From Cordia subcordata (lineage: Eukaryota; Streptophyta; Magnoliopsida; Boraginales; Cordiaceae), in assembly GCA_028554755.1 (NCBI GenBank), contig JAPTOF010000007.1, positions 4,682,001-4,746,000 of the forward strand: a stretch of DNA of 64,000 bases, read 5' to 3'. Positions within the stretch are counted from its first letter, which is position 1, and every line of letters starts with the position of its first letter. A program made the position numbers and the translations under genes. The notes under the pieces were generated by a model that saw only the letters and a program-made list of their open reading frames with translations, ran no database searches and had not been told where the DNA came from. Shown here piece by piece: positions 33,848-45,699 of this stretch.

Positions 33848-33944
33848 CTTCGAAGAATTGAGGAATCGAAGACGGAGAGCGAGATTTGTGGCGCTCGAGA
33901 TCGACAGAGAGACAGTAGGAGAGAAGGAGGGGGAGGCGATGAGG

Positions 33945-34015
33945 TGTTTATAAAGGGCTGTAATGTGGTAAGGGTTTTTCTTGGGCCGTTGGATATAGAC
34001 GGTTGATCCTACGGC
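33945..34015 (-). promoter_or_regulatory. Core promoter of the left EF-1-alpha gene
   Basis: A TATA box TTTATAAA lies at 33947-33954. Upstream, on the gene strand, are ATCCAACGGCCCA, containing the site II element GGCCCA (33982-33987), and AAAACCCTTACC. The last is a one-base variant of the telo-box AAACCCTAA. The same block order occurs before the right copy. Confidence 0.7.
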
Positions 34016-34028
34016 TGAGAATGGTATG

Positions 34029-34073
34029 CTTTATTATTATTATTATTATTAATAATAATAATTATTATTATTA
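34029..34073. repeat. Palindromic TTA/TAA microsatellite
   Basis: A run of TTATTATTATT switches to AATAATAATAATT and back to ATTATTATT, so the left half is the complement of the middle. It lies just upstream of the EF-1-alpha promoter. Confidence 0.8.
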
Positions 34074-35265
34074 ACCTAGGCCTTTTTCCACATAAGTAGG
34101 GTTTTTGTTTAAAAAATGAGGATCTTAATTCAATTTTACCCTATTGTCTTACTTTGTTGATTCTATTGATTGGTATTTCATAAGGACCGAATAGGATATT
34201 TTTTTTTATCTAATAACAGTAGGGACAGTGTCAAAAGTTTATCTTAATACGATTATAAGATAGCAATAAGTGCAGGATTTCTTTTACCAGTGTAGACTAG
34301 GGGTTAGCAAAACTTGCCCCTACCATGCTCTATTACCAACACTACACGTAATTATAACGTTTAGAATTACACTCTTCTATTGTAATTTTAGATAGGTGCA
34401 AAATGTGTTGGAATATTTTTCTATGCCACTAATATTATAATTTGAAAAGAAATGTAGTGTGGTTTTACTTAAAATAAATAACAACTTCAAAAGATATTAT
34501 TAGATATCGTATAGCATTTTTTTGGGACAATGATTTTGTAGCAAAATGCAACACGCTTCACGTACAAATACCAGATAAGCAGCCTGGTTATCTATATTGC
34601 TTCCAAAAGGTACACAAAATGACGAGAAAGAGATGTTGGAATATACATCCCTCATGCTAATTCTTGTATCATCGTAATTTGACATGGAAAAGTTTAAGGG
34701 CTTCACTGAAATTTTCAACCGAAAATATCTCTTTTACTGTTAAAAACATTTTTTTTTTCCAATAGACATTTTAGTTGACTTTGAAAAAGTTAAAATTGTT
34801 AAAAGAATCTAAAATTTGAACCTTTTTCGTAAGTTAAAATTTTGAATATCTTTCAAAAGTTATTAAAAATACTATTTTTATAACCCAATTCAAACATTGG
34901 CCCTAAATTTTACATTTATCTCACGCCAAAATACTAAACTACCATTTTGATTGCTCTGTTGCAGATTTCCCCAAGCAACAGACTTTATAAGTTTTTTTTT
35001 TTTTAAATTTCATCCTAGGAACAAAATAATATTTTATGTAAATATTAATATCCGTACAAGATGATCAAAATAATCAAAAGATTATAGTTCTAAAAAAAGA
35101 GCATAAGTTCTAACAAACTAAAAAAATCTATCATAATCGTAGAAATCATCCAATTTGCTACACAGTTAGTATACATAATGTATGAGCTACAACTATTAAA
35201 ATGTCGGCCACTTTTAGATGAAAATGGACATTGCCAAACTTAACAAGGAAGGAAGGGATCCTGAT
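34074..35265. other. AT-rich intergenic DNA, no gene seen
   Basis: A minus-strand frame of 72 codons at 34500-34718 has no family motif. Long A and T runs dominate. Confidence 0.45.
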
Positions 35266-35386
35266 TTACAGCACGTTTGGCTAAGCATATTTGGGTTTAT
35301 AAGTTACAAATAATAAAAAGTATGTGAGATAATATTTTTTAAAAAATTTATAAGATGTAAAATAAACAGAACCAAACAAGCTCTTA
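35266..35386. mobile_element. Small Tourist-like MITE (35269-35383)
   Basis: The ends CAGCACGTTTGGCTAAGC and AGAACCAAACAAGCTC are imperfect inverted repeats. TTA flanks both sides (35266-35268 and 35384-35386). The interior has GGGTTTATAAGTTAC and no coding capacity. Confidence 0.55.
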
Positions 35387-35708
35387 AGTATCGACTTTAA
35401 GTGTATAATGATCCTCTTCCACTTTACGTGGTTGGATCAAATTTACGTTGAGGGTTGTGGATGATAATTCTTGACCTACAAAATATCTTAAAGTAGTTTG
35501 ATGTGTTTTTATTTATAAAATTATTTAACTCTCGTAATACACTAACATAATGTTTGGGAACATTAGTGATATAGAATCAAATAAACAAATTTTATGAGGA
35601 TTAATAATATTTCCAAATGAATTTCTTTCTTTAAATTGTAAAATAGTATTAAGTTTATTTTATAATTTATAAATTCAAATTAGATTTGAAACAAATGTAG
35701 AATTGATA

Positions 35709-36103
35709 TTAAATATAGGGTTTATTCCTCTAATAGTTCTTGGACTATTTTCTTTGTCACATTTTAGTCTCTTGACTTTCAAAATAAGCTTTTTAGTCCC
35801 TAAGCTATTGACTTTGTCACGTTTTAGTCCTTTGACTTTTAAAATGGATCTTTTAGTCCTTGAATTTTGATAAATGGGACGTCATTAGTCCATTGACTTA
35901 GGTAAATAGGACGTCGTTAGTCCTTAAAAAGGGGTTCATTTTAGAAATTCAAGGATTAAAAGGTTCATTTGAAAAGTCAAAAGATTAAAATGCAACAAAG
36001 TTAATAATCCATGGACTAAAAAGTTTATTTTGAAAATCAAGGGACTAAAATGCTACAAAATCAATAGTCCAGGGACTATTAGGGGAATAAACCTTTAAAT
36101 ATA
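35709..36103. mobile_element. Palindromic Mutator-type foldback MITE (35718-36094)
   Basis: The ends GGGTTTATTCC and GGAATAAACCT are inverted repeats. Repeated units such as GGACTAAAAAG, CTTTTTAGTCC, GACTTTGTCAC and CTTTTAGTCCTTG make most of the two halves complementary. A 9-bp duplication, TTAAATATA, lies at 35709-35717 and 36095-36103. It is non-coding. Confidence 0.82.
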
Positions 36104-36106
36104 TTT

Positions 36107-36655
36107 TTATTTAAAAAAATGGTAGTTTTAGGGCTTGAACTTTGCGAAATATAGAATTAAGGGCCTAATTTCAAAATCTTTAATCGAAGGACTTGAACAT
36201 ATAAAAAATAAAATTTTACGCACCATTAAGTAATGGTGTTAATTTTTTGCTTAAGTGGCATTTTTTTCCTTTTCAAATCTTAATTGGTATTTTGTTTTTC
36301 TTTTATTATTTAGATGGATTTTCCTACATATCATTTCAAATTTACGTGACATGTAAACACAAACTAATAAATTATAGTTTATAAGTTTGTTTAAAGTTTG
36401 TGCATATGCCACCTAGATTTAAAATGTCATGTAAGAAAATTCACCTACGCTATGAAAGAAAAATAAAATACCATCTAATATTTGCAAAGGAAAAAAAAGC
36501 CACATAAACAAAAAAAATTAACACCTTTATGTAAGGCGTGCAAAATGTCATTTTTTTCATAAGTTCAAGCCCTTATTAAAGTTTTGAAATTCAGGCCATT
36601 AATTTCATATCTTGCAAAGTTCAAGCGTTAAAACTATCATTTTCTCTTATTTAAA
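36107..36655. mobile_element. Palindromic Mutator-type foldback MITE (about 36116-36646)
   Basis: The left arm AAATGGTAGTTTTAGGGCTT is complementary to the right arm, which ends GCGTTAAAACTATCATTT. TTATTTAAA flanks at 36107-36115 and 36647-36655. The element starts only 12 bases after the previous foldback's flank. Its exact termini are uncertain by a few bases because the right end has an extra GAG on the opposite strand. Confidence 0.7.
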
Positions 36656-36689
36656 TTCTCTGTTATTATTTGAAAAAAGAGTAATTTTT

Positions 36690-37130
36690 GGGCTTAAACT
36701 TTATAACATATGAAATTAATGACTTGAGCTTCAAAACTTTTAATAGAAGGGCTTCAACTTATGAAAAAGTAACATTTTACACATTAAATAACGGTATTAA
36801 TTCTTTGCTTATGTGGCAATTTTTTCCTTTTCAAATTTTAAGTGACATTTTATTTTTCTCGCATAACTTAGATGGATTTCATGCATGGCATTTCAAATCT
36901 ACGTGCCATATACATATGCAAACTTATATACACATTTAATATAAGGGCTTGAACTTATGAAAAAGTAACATTCTACGCATTAAGTAACGGTATTAATTCT
37001 TTGCTTATGTGGCATGTGATATTTTATTTCTCTCTTATAACTTAGATGGATTTTATGCATGGCATTTCAAATCTATGTGCCATATATACATGCAAACGTA
37101 TAAATTATAAGCTATCTAATATTTGTACTC
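36690..37130. repeat. Partial tandem copies of the foldback's left arm
   Basis: Two direct copies start near 36749 and 36945, each with GGGCTT-AACTTATGAAAAAGTAAC, GGTATTAATTCTTTGCTTATG and CTTAGATGGATTT-ATGCATGG. They resemble the left half of the preceding foldback and are spaced by about 197 bp. The right arms are missing, so these look like truncated relatives arranged in tandem. Confidence 0.65.
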
Positions 37131-37920
37131 ATATATAAATGTTAGTTTTTTGTGGGTTATGGAAATATAAATTATGCTAGACTTTAACTAAAACTAATAC
37201 CAAAAAATAAAAACATCGTTATAATAAAATCAATTAAATTAATTTTGAAACGTACCTTAACTTGGGCTACCTGTTATAATCCTGCTATAAAACTATAGCA
37301 GCATTTTATGGTGCGTATATCTAAACTATGGGCTACCTGTCTCTCTCCAACTTCTTTATGGTGGTTATCGATAGAAAAAGCCAACCTTAATAGTTTAGAT
37401 TATTAGTATTTTGGATGGGAGAGCCTTAAAAAATTTTATTAGGTCCCACATCAAGATGCCCTAAAACTTTAAACAAGCTATACACTTTGCATATTACACC
37501 ATTAAAATAATAATATTCATGAAATTGACCTAAGCCCAACTAGAATGGATCACTATAAAAATATTCTGGGCTTTAAGGTCAACCTCAACCCGTTTTTAAA
37601 AAATATAAAAAATCTCAATCAATGGTAGTCCACAATTTTATAAAAAATTATAACAGCCTCCCACTTAGGCAACACTTATTGATTTTTAATTTAAAAAAAC
37701 ATAAAAAGATTGCCTCTCATTTACCCACCCATTATTCACTAACAATTCTTTATTTTTCCTAAATGCTTCTTACAGGAAGGCCTTCGCCATTAACAACATT
37801 CTATGTAATTATTGCTTTGCCTTTGGGCAAAGTCTCAACTTAAACAATTTCTTGGTAGTTTTTTGCTATTTCATCCTCAACACACCAAAAAGGAATTTGA
37901 ATATATTCCGAATTAAATAA
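37131..37920. other. Intergenic DNA, no gene seen
   Basis: Around 37260-37345 the phrase GGGCTACCTGT occurs twice, about 60 bp apart. No coding family was recognised. Confidence 0.4.
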
Positions 37921-38212
37921 TCTAATATGTTGGGAAAGTATCTGAGACTCCCTTTTGAATGAGGTCAATCAAAATATGAGGCTCTTAGCTGGATCAAAGG
38001 GAAATTTCTAACAAGCCTTTTGGCTAGAGAACTTTTCTAGTCTTGGAAGGGGTAAGGAGACTTTGCTCAAATTGGTTTCACAAGCAATTTTGTCATATGT
38101 TATGTCAATTGTTTGTCTAGCTAAATTGGTGTGTAAAACTCCTGAAAAATTTTTTGTTGACTTTTTTTGGAGTGGTGAAAAATCCAAAGGAACACATTAG
38201 TTGCGATGGAAC

Positions 38213-40379
38213 TGTCATGCCTCCTAGTTACACAGCCTAACACTTGGCATGACACACCATGGGCTTAAGCCTGCAAGGTGGCCAAGTGTCCCTAAAACAT
38301 ATGTAGAAAACACAAGAATATGCCTGCAGATAGTAGCTCAGAGCTCTATGTGTGCGCGTGTGTGTGTGTATATATATATGTATGTATGTATGTACGTACG
38401 TACGTACGTATGTATGTATGTGTATATATATATCCCTAGATCAGGTTATTTACAAGAGTTAAGTTAATGTCTATACATGCTATCGCTCCAAATTTACATC
38501 ATTCCAGTAAGGAGGACAAAACAAATTATATTACAACAGTTATTCAAACATAATGAACAAAAGAAAATCTAACAGAATCGCTATGATATTAGGATTATTA
38601 CTGGTTTTCTCGCTCTTGCACCGGCTACCACTTTTTGCAATTTAAAGAAATAGAACATGAACAAAGTAAGTCCAGTAAGAAAGACACCTGGCGTCAGGCT
38701 CAGTGTAGTCCCAGAACAAGAAAACGGGGCTAACCATCACATAGCATACATAAACCTCAATGATGATGAAATAAAGATAGAACCACGAGATACAAGTCAA
38801 ACTTATCATTCATATATCGAGCGCATCTCAATTTCTCGACCATTCGAATCATTCAAACTATCTATAACTTTACACCAGCATGTTACACATTACATCACAG
38901 AGTACCCCCTGGAGTCACGATACATAACACACTTCCACACCATACACAAAGACACTAAGCCTAGACCTTAACCCTAGGCCTCTTTTAGTTTGGTGACCCA
39001 TCCCTTACCGACTCGGGCAGAAACAAACCACCTGTGGCCCACACATTTTCGTATGACAAACCATCTCCCATCTACAGGCACAAAGATCATATCAAATTCT
39101 AAAGTACTAGGCAATCTCCCCTAGCAGATGGGTGCATAGCCCCAAGGGTTTCCACACATAGCCAGTCATATCACAATTGCCAAACAGCAATACATAGCAT
39201 CACTCACATTCCAAAACTTTAGACATAAATCATAATAATAAATCAAAAGCTGTGTTAGAGATTGGTAACTTTTAGAAGGTGGTTTAGATGGAACGTCCAA
39301 CTTACCTTTTCCAGTTTGTTAACAAAATAAATTTGCCTTCTAAAACTTAATCTCCAATGTTACTTAAAGTTGCCAACAATAAAATAATTGAATTTTCTTT
39401 TTTAGGAAATGAGTATACATAAATAAATAGATAGCGATTTTCCTTTATTTCTTACACAAATCAAAGAGTCTTATTATATCTATGAACACAACAAAGCCTC
39501 AATTAGCATATTCAAGCACCTTGCTCATATTCTTTAACTATTAGATTAAATTGAGATTTCTCGTTTGATACTCAAACATATGCCACTAATTTAAACTAAG
39601 ATTTTTAACTATTTTCTTTGCTTGCTACTCTCCACCTTAGCAAAAATACCACATACAAGACTAAAGTAACCAACCCTTCTATTTGTCAAATTTTTTGAAC
39701 AAATTCTATTGAATGCATACAGGTTCTCACCATGACCTCGCATAAAACATTATATAGAATCTTCGAAAATTCTTAATATAGCTACAACTCACACATCATA
39801 CTTGCTATGTCATTTTTATTTATTAAATTCTTTACATATCTAAGCATAACACCACAAACACACACGGTTTACAACTTAGAGCAAAGTTTATGCAATTTTT
39901 ATAAATTATTAACATGCTATAGTTATAGTATCCAAATTAAAGTAAACAACCAACTAGGTTTCAATCCGAGAACATCTATCAGCACCTACACACATGTATC
40001 CTGAAGAATTACAACTACTAAACGTATTTATAGCAAAGATAAATTCATTGCAACTTACCTAAATCACCCAACTTACGATTACTCTTGTTTTCCTTCCAAT
40101 TGTTTTGTAAAACACTTATAAAAATCAAAAGCTTAAAGGGAGGGGTTTGGTTCGGGCAGAGAAAGAAAAGAGAGAGATGGGTTTTTATCTTCTTTTGTCA
40201 ATTTTTAACTCATTATGCTTATATGTATATCTTAGTTGCCTTTTTGCACCCTAGGTCCTAAAAGTTTTACTAGTTCATAAAATAACCACAAAGTCAACAA
40301 TTAAGTTAGATGCACACATTACACATGTATATATATACATGTACCCCACGTGGCCCACTTAGCTTTGCTGGGTATTATA
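38213..40379 (-). mobile_element. Solo LTR related to the gypsy LTR
   Basis: The 2167-bp segment starts TGTCATGCC and ends GCTGGGTATTATA, matching the ends of the LTRs at 17085 and 24048 except that the last dinucleotide is TA rather than CA. GGAAC (38208-38212) and GGGAC (40380-40384) flank it, a 5-bp target duplication with one change. Internal blocks such as GGCTTAAGCCTGCAAGG, AGAAAGACACC-GGCGTCAGGCTCAG and GGTGACCCATC-CCGACTCGGGCA follow the same order as in the gypsy LTR. No gag-pol is present, as expected after LTR-LTR recombination. It interrupts the LINE reading between SGEKSKGTH and the GGLGLLDL stretch. Confidence 0.82.
38356..38433. repeat. Compound TG/TA/TATG/TACG microsatellite
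   Basis: The array goes from TG repeats to TA repeats, then three TATG units, about four TACG units, three TATG units, and TA repeats again. The arrangement is nearly symmetrical around the TACG core, which is self-complementary. It lies inside the solo LTR. Confidence 0.85.
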
Positions 40380-40490
40380 GGGACGTGCTTACCTTATTGA
40401 AGAATCGTGGAGGTCTTGGCCTTCTGGATCTTAGAAGTTTTAATGTCACTATGCTCGTAAAACAAGCATGTTGTTTGTGTAGAGGTGATA

Positions 40491-43400
40491 TTAAGGGGCT
40501 TGGGCCCCTCTCCTCCCACTCTCTCAACTCCCAACTAGGCATGTTATGCTTTCATTACTTTGGCCCATGTCCTAAGTTCACCACTCCTTTTCCCCTCATT
40601 TGTTTTAGTTTTATGACTTTGTTTGGTAAAAGCCCACTGCCCCAGACCTTAACCCTTTTTCCCCTCACTTTTTTTTTTTTAGTTTTGTCTTGTACCTTAA
40701 CCCTAAGACCCAATTTGTCCTCACTCCTCACCACTTTTCAATTCCCCCAAATACCAATCTTCACAAAATCCTTTCTTTGCCACTTTTAATTATCGTTCCT
40801 TTCCATTTCTTCGTTAAAAATTTCATTAGAGTTCAGACGATAGTATAGGGGTCCCTCCTCCTAACATTCTTTATCTCTTTCTTCACGATAAACATTAGAA
40901 AAAAAAAAGTAAGGTAGGACAAAAAAGTTCATTATACTTTATTTGTATTTATTATTATATAATTTTAACAATTTTTTTCTTAATGTTTCTTTTTTTTTTT
41001 CTAGGGAGTGCATATTTAAGGCAAGGCACCAATAAATGAAAAGGTAAGTAAATTTGTGCAAGCTATTTTTCATTATTACTATTATTTGTTTGATTTGTAA
41101 TACTAATTTTTAGTGTATATCTCCTCTATTTAGATGATATTCTAAGATGTGATAAACTTTGAGGAATAAATGAATTATTTAGGAATCTACCTTAAAATCT
41201 CATGAAAAACATCTAAAAGCTAAAACTTTTTTCAATTAGTTATAAATATCTTCGTGTTATTCTTGAGAAATTTTTTAAAACTGTATATATATATATATAT
41301 ATATATACATGATTAGTTAGATTTATATTAGTTAAATTTATGCGTCTAATTATTCTAATTAACTAATTTGATGTTAAAACCATTTTCACTTTTTAAGCTA
41401 AAAAATGCATAGTACAATGATTATTCTTCTTTCAAAAAAAGGAAAAAATGTTGACTCAGAATTCCATGAGCAATCTTCTGAATCGGATATCACATAAATG
41501 TGGTTTTAGAACCTTTAACTAATGTCTAAGGGTTGAACATAAGAAAATTGATATTAGTTCTTTAATTCGTGACTTGGGATTACATCCTCACATTTGGGAG
41601 TATCTGGTGAACTAAAGAGATGAGATTTGAAGAACGTGTATTCAATTTGGTCCATGTCAGCATACTTAATCATACTATCTATACTCTGGACAAGATAGTC
41701 ATCCCCATAGATTTCATATTCTCCTACAAAAGATGCTATTTTTTTTGTTTTTTCTTGTTACCTTTTGTCAAAAGAATCAATAGAATCTGGATAAGATGCA
41801 TTCACTACTAAAGGATTTAAAAACTCAAAAAAGATAAATCAAGGAAATGATTGTGCTTTCTTATCCCATGTAGGAAAAGATCCAAGTTTAACTCATAATT
41901 TAGTTGTCAAATATTGTGAGAATTTGAAAAATCAATCTTCTCATATTGAAAATGTGATGTAAAGGCGAACTTCCTCACAAACTTCTAATAATCGCGTATG
42001 CCTTAAAGCTTTCGTAGATGCTATTCGATGGTTAACATTTCAAGGATATGCTTTAGAGGACATGATGAAAGTATAGATTTAAGAAATCAAGGTAATTTTC
42101 TTGAAATGTTAAGGTTGTTAGCAAGTTACAATGAACAAGTGTATAGAGTAGTTCTTGATAACGCCTTACAAAATGTAAAATACACCACATAAAATTCAAA
42201 ACGAAATTTTATTTGTGATGACTGGATATGTTAAAGCAGCATTTGTAGTGGGATTGATGATGTAATGCTTTGCTTAATTGTTGATAAAGCTTGAGATGAA
42301 TCCAAAAGAGAACAAATGGCTATTTTTATAGGTTGATAAGAAAGGATTTATTAGAGAGAGATTTTTGGACTTGATTTATGCTAAAGACATAACAACATTA
42401 ACTCTTAGGAAAAGAAATCTCTTGTGCATTATCTCATCATAGTTTCAATGTTCAACATTCGTGGTTAAGGGTATTATGGAGCTAATATTATGCATAGAGA
42501 GTATAATAGGTTAATAGTTTTGTTTTTTAAAAATTGTCTTTATACATATCATGTGCATTGCTTAGCTTATCAGTTACAACTAGCTCTTGTTACTGCATCT
42601 AGAGCAGTTTCTGATATACATACATATTTCAAAACTTAAGTTTCATTGTTAACATTGTGAGTTCTTCTTCCAAACACAATGATGAGTTATAAACGCTCAA
42701 GTAACTGAAAATGACATTTAGTTGAATATGGTGAGATTGATTCTGGTAGAGTAGATAATCAAATAGGAACTTTGCGATGGCCTAGAGATATTAAATGGAG
42801 TTCCCATTTTAATTCGATTTGCAATTTGATAAGGATGTTTAGTGCAATTTCTATAGTTCTTCAAAACATAGCTACTGAAGGATCTACATACTCTCCATAT
42901 AGGTATGCAATATTTGCTCTTAAGATATTGATGTCATTTGACTTTATATTTATTTGGCATTTGATGAAAGAAATCAAGGGGATTACTAATGTGAATTGAA
43001 AGTTTTACAATAAAAATGTCAAGATATTCTAAATCCAATGCACACAGTTTCTAGTGCAAAATTATTAATTCAAAAGTTGAGAGATGTTGATTGGGGAAAT
43101 ATTTTTAGAGAAAATGGCATCATTTTGTTTGCATTAGAATATACAAGTTCCTAATATGAATGCTTCTTATTCTAACATCTTCTCATCTCGTAACCAGAAA
43201 AATGTTGTAACAGTAGAGCATCATTATTAGGTAGACATATTTACAACATTTATAGATCAACAATTACAGAAGTTAAAAATCAAATTTAGTGAACAAGCAA
43301 TAGAGCTTATTACTCTTAGTATAACGTTGGATCTTAGAGATGGTTACAAGTTATTTGTAGTTGATGATACATACGAACTTGTTGAAAAGTTTTATCCATT

Positions 43401-44029
43401 TGATTTTTCTGAGCAAGAGATAATTCATCCAAAGTATCAATTGCGGTATTATTAGCTTGATATGCGTAACCATCCTGATTTAAAAAATTTTGTCTAGCAT
43501 ATATCTTTGTACAAAGAGTTGGTGGAAACTGGAAAGTTAAAAAGTAATTCATTTAGTCAATAAACTGATAATGTCGATTTTATTAAAAAGTAAATCATTT
43601 AGTCAATAAACTGATAATGTTGATTTTAACTCTTTTGATTTCAACAGCAATTACAAAACGAGTTTTTTCTATCATCAAAGTTGTTAAAATAAGGATTCGC
43701 AACTGGATGGAAGATGACTTTTTGAAAGATAGTTTGATTATCTTCACAACTGGATGAAAGATGACTTTTTGAAAGATAGTTTGATTATCTTCACAATTGG
43801 ATGAAAGATGACTTTTTGAAAGATAGTCTGATTATCTACATAGAAAAAACTTGCTAAAAATATTTCGGTAGATACCATAGTCGATGAATTTAATGCCATG
43901 AAAGAAAAACGAGGACAACTTCATTGATAAACTTTTATTTACATCACTTTTGTTCATGTTACTTTTCTCAATTATATCTTGCCTTCCCCTCCTTTCTCCC
44001 CCAATTTATATCTTGGTTCTACCCTTAGT
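40491..44029 (+). mobile_element. hAT relic with TTF-type/DUF4371-like transposase
   Basis: The LINE reading breaks after about 40490 and resumes by about 44030, so this stretch is an insertion. Its left edge has GGGGCTTGGGCCCCTC and its right edge CCCCCAATTTATATC followed by TTGGTTCTACCC, resembling the ends of TTF-type hAT elements. I could not find a matching 8-bp duplication, so the termini are approximate. In the transposase, recognisable blocks are DLGLHPHIWEYLVN, NDCAFLSHVGKDPSLTHN, KAFVDAIRWLTFQGYALED, QGNFLEMLRLLASYNEQVYR, VDKKGFIRERFLDLIYAKD and GTLRWPRDIKWSSHFNS, with the dimerisation domain TAITKRVFSIIKVVKIR and IVDEFNAMKEKRGQLH at the end. Many stops. Confidence 0.75.
43539..43840. 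repeat. Two internal tandem duplications in the hAT relic
   Basis: A 46-bp unit starting AAAAAGTAA-TCATTTAGTC occurs twice (43539-43630). A 47-bp unit starting CAACTGGATGGAAGATGACT occurs three times (about 43700-43840). Both disrupt the conserved dimerisation domain, and neither length is a multiple of three. Confidence 0.88.
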
Positions 44030-45699
44030 TTGTTGCCGTCTATGGACTCTTTGGTCCATAGGGTTCTTAAGGAAATATTTCCCAAAACTAATTTTTGGCT
44101 AGTAAATGTGGGTTTGGAGAAGTTTATCAATGGTTGCCAGCTCCTTAAAAAGGAAACAATTTGGTGAGTTGGTAATGGCAAATCAGTTAGAGTTTGAGAG
44201 GACACATGAATAGTAGGCTTGCACTTTATCCTTTGCGTACCTAATTGTAGCATTGTTTGGGTCAACGATTTGTTCTTAGAAGGACCAAACAGATGGGACA
44301 TTAATCTGGTTAAGTAGGTTGTCCCCCAACCTTTTTATGACTCTATTCTTAATATCTATCTTCATCTTTACTCTTTACAGGACAAAATTATTTGGCCCTT
44401 TTCAAGAATGGGGGAGTCTACTATGCGTAGTGGGTATTATATGTGTTGTAACGCCCTAATTTGAGGGCTAAAACCCTTAAGGAATGTGATACTATCCTCA
44501 CATCATCCGGACAAAACATATTAAAAATCATTTGGAATTGCAAAATACCATTGAAGATCAAAGTCTTCCTCGAAAGCTAGCCTTAATGCATTCTCACACA
44601 AGAACATAAAATTTAAATGCAAAATGGCGAAGTCTCCAAAGTGCTTAATCTGCAAAGTCGAAATGGAGACAATTGTGCACCTTTTCTTTTTGTTCCCTTG
44701 GGTCCCAAGGTTTTGGTTTGCTTCCTCTGTTTAATATTGTGTGAGAGAATTAGAAGTTGATAGATTTGACAAAGTTGGATGATATTAAAAAAATGTGTCA
44801 TCTAGAAAGAATGCGTCAAAGTCGGATGTGGTATACTTGAACCAAAGTCGAAGATCAACTTTTGCTTGTGGAATATTTGGAAAGGAAGATGTTAAGTTGT
44901 GATCGAACAAGAGCATATTGATATTGATAGCGTCATAGCAGCCTCTACACTCAATTTTAGCGAATTTTGGATTGCATTTAAATTTAAAGATAGCCAGCTA
45001 TCTATTTCAAACTAGAGGAATGACTCAAACCTCTCTATTTGGTCCCCCTAGCTCTTAGATACCTCAAATTTAATGTTGATGCTTCCTTTCACACCTTTGA
45101 GGTCGAGGCAACTGCTTTTATTTGTCGAGACTCTAACGAAAATCTGATATAGGGCAATATTTGCAACATCAGCTTGAATAGTGCTTTGAAAGTTGGAGCC
45201 ATGGTGCTTCATAATGCTTGTCTTTTTATCAAACAACTTAATTTACCATGAATCATCTTTGAGAATGATGCTAAGGTCATGTTTAAAGCAATCTCCTCTG
45301 GAAGGCTTTCTACCCCATGGAAGTTGGACCTTATCATTGAGGATGTTGTTGAAATTCCTTTTCTTCAATTTTAGTGTGTGGAAAGAATGACCAATTAACA
45401 AGTAGACTGGGTACCAAAAATTGGGCTATTGAGCATCTTGCTTGTAATTAGGTAAGTAATATCCAGGATGTAATATTTTAAGTCCAAAGAAAGTGCCCAT
45501 TTCAAAAGACTTGTTTGTTAAGTAGCAGAACTCTGTAAATTTAAGAACTACTCATAAGAGAGTAAGATTTTCATTGTGAGAAATCATTACACTAGCATTG
45601 CTTTATTGAGTTGTTTTGGAAAGACCAACATTCTACAAGAGTGGGTTGATATCTATTTTACTTATTTCAGATTAAAAAATATCTCTTTGTAAAAAAAGA

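Larger units (their letters stand above)
37930..45690 (+). mobile_element. L1-type LINE relic, split by a solo LTR and a hAT relic
   Basis: Four stretches on + continue one LINE ORF2. At 37940-38212 are YLRLPFE, KYEALSWIKGKFLTSLLARE and LLKLVSQAILSYVMSIVCLA. At 40380-40490 are LLKNRGGLGLLDLRSFN and VTMLVKQACC. From about 44030 are DSLVHRVLKEIFP, QLLKKETIW, VGNGKSVRV and IIWPFSRMGESTMRSGYY. At 44550-45460 are the zf-RVT CLICKVEMETIVHLF and an RNase H region with ATAFICRDSNGN and NDAKVMFKAISSGRLSTP. Stops and frameshifts abound. An A-rich tract with AAAAAAAGAAAAAAAG near 45690 may be the 3' tail. The upstream LINE half was not found. Confidence 0.8.

Noticed and set aside
40491..44029. Exact ends and 8-bp duplication of the hAT relic
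   Set aside because: Candidate octamers at the two edges (such as GGTGATAT and GTTTGTTG) do not match, so I give only approximate limits.
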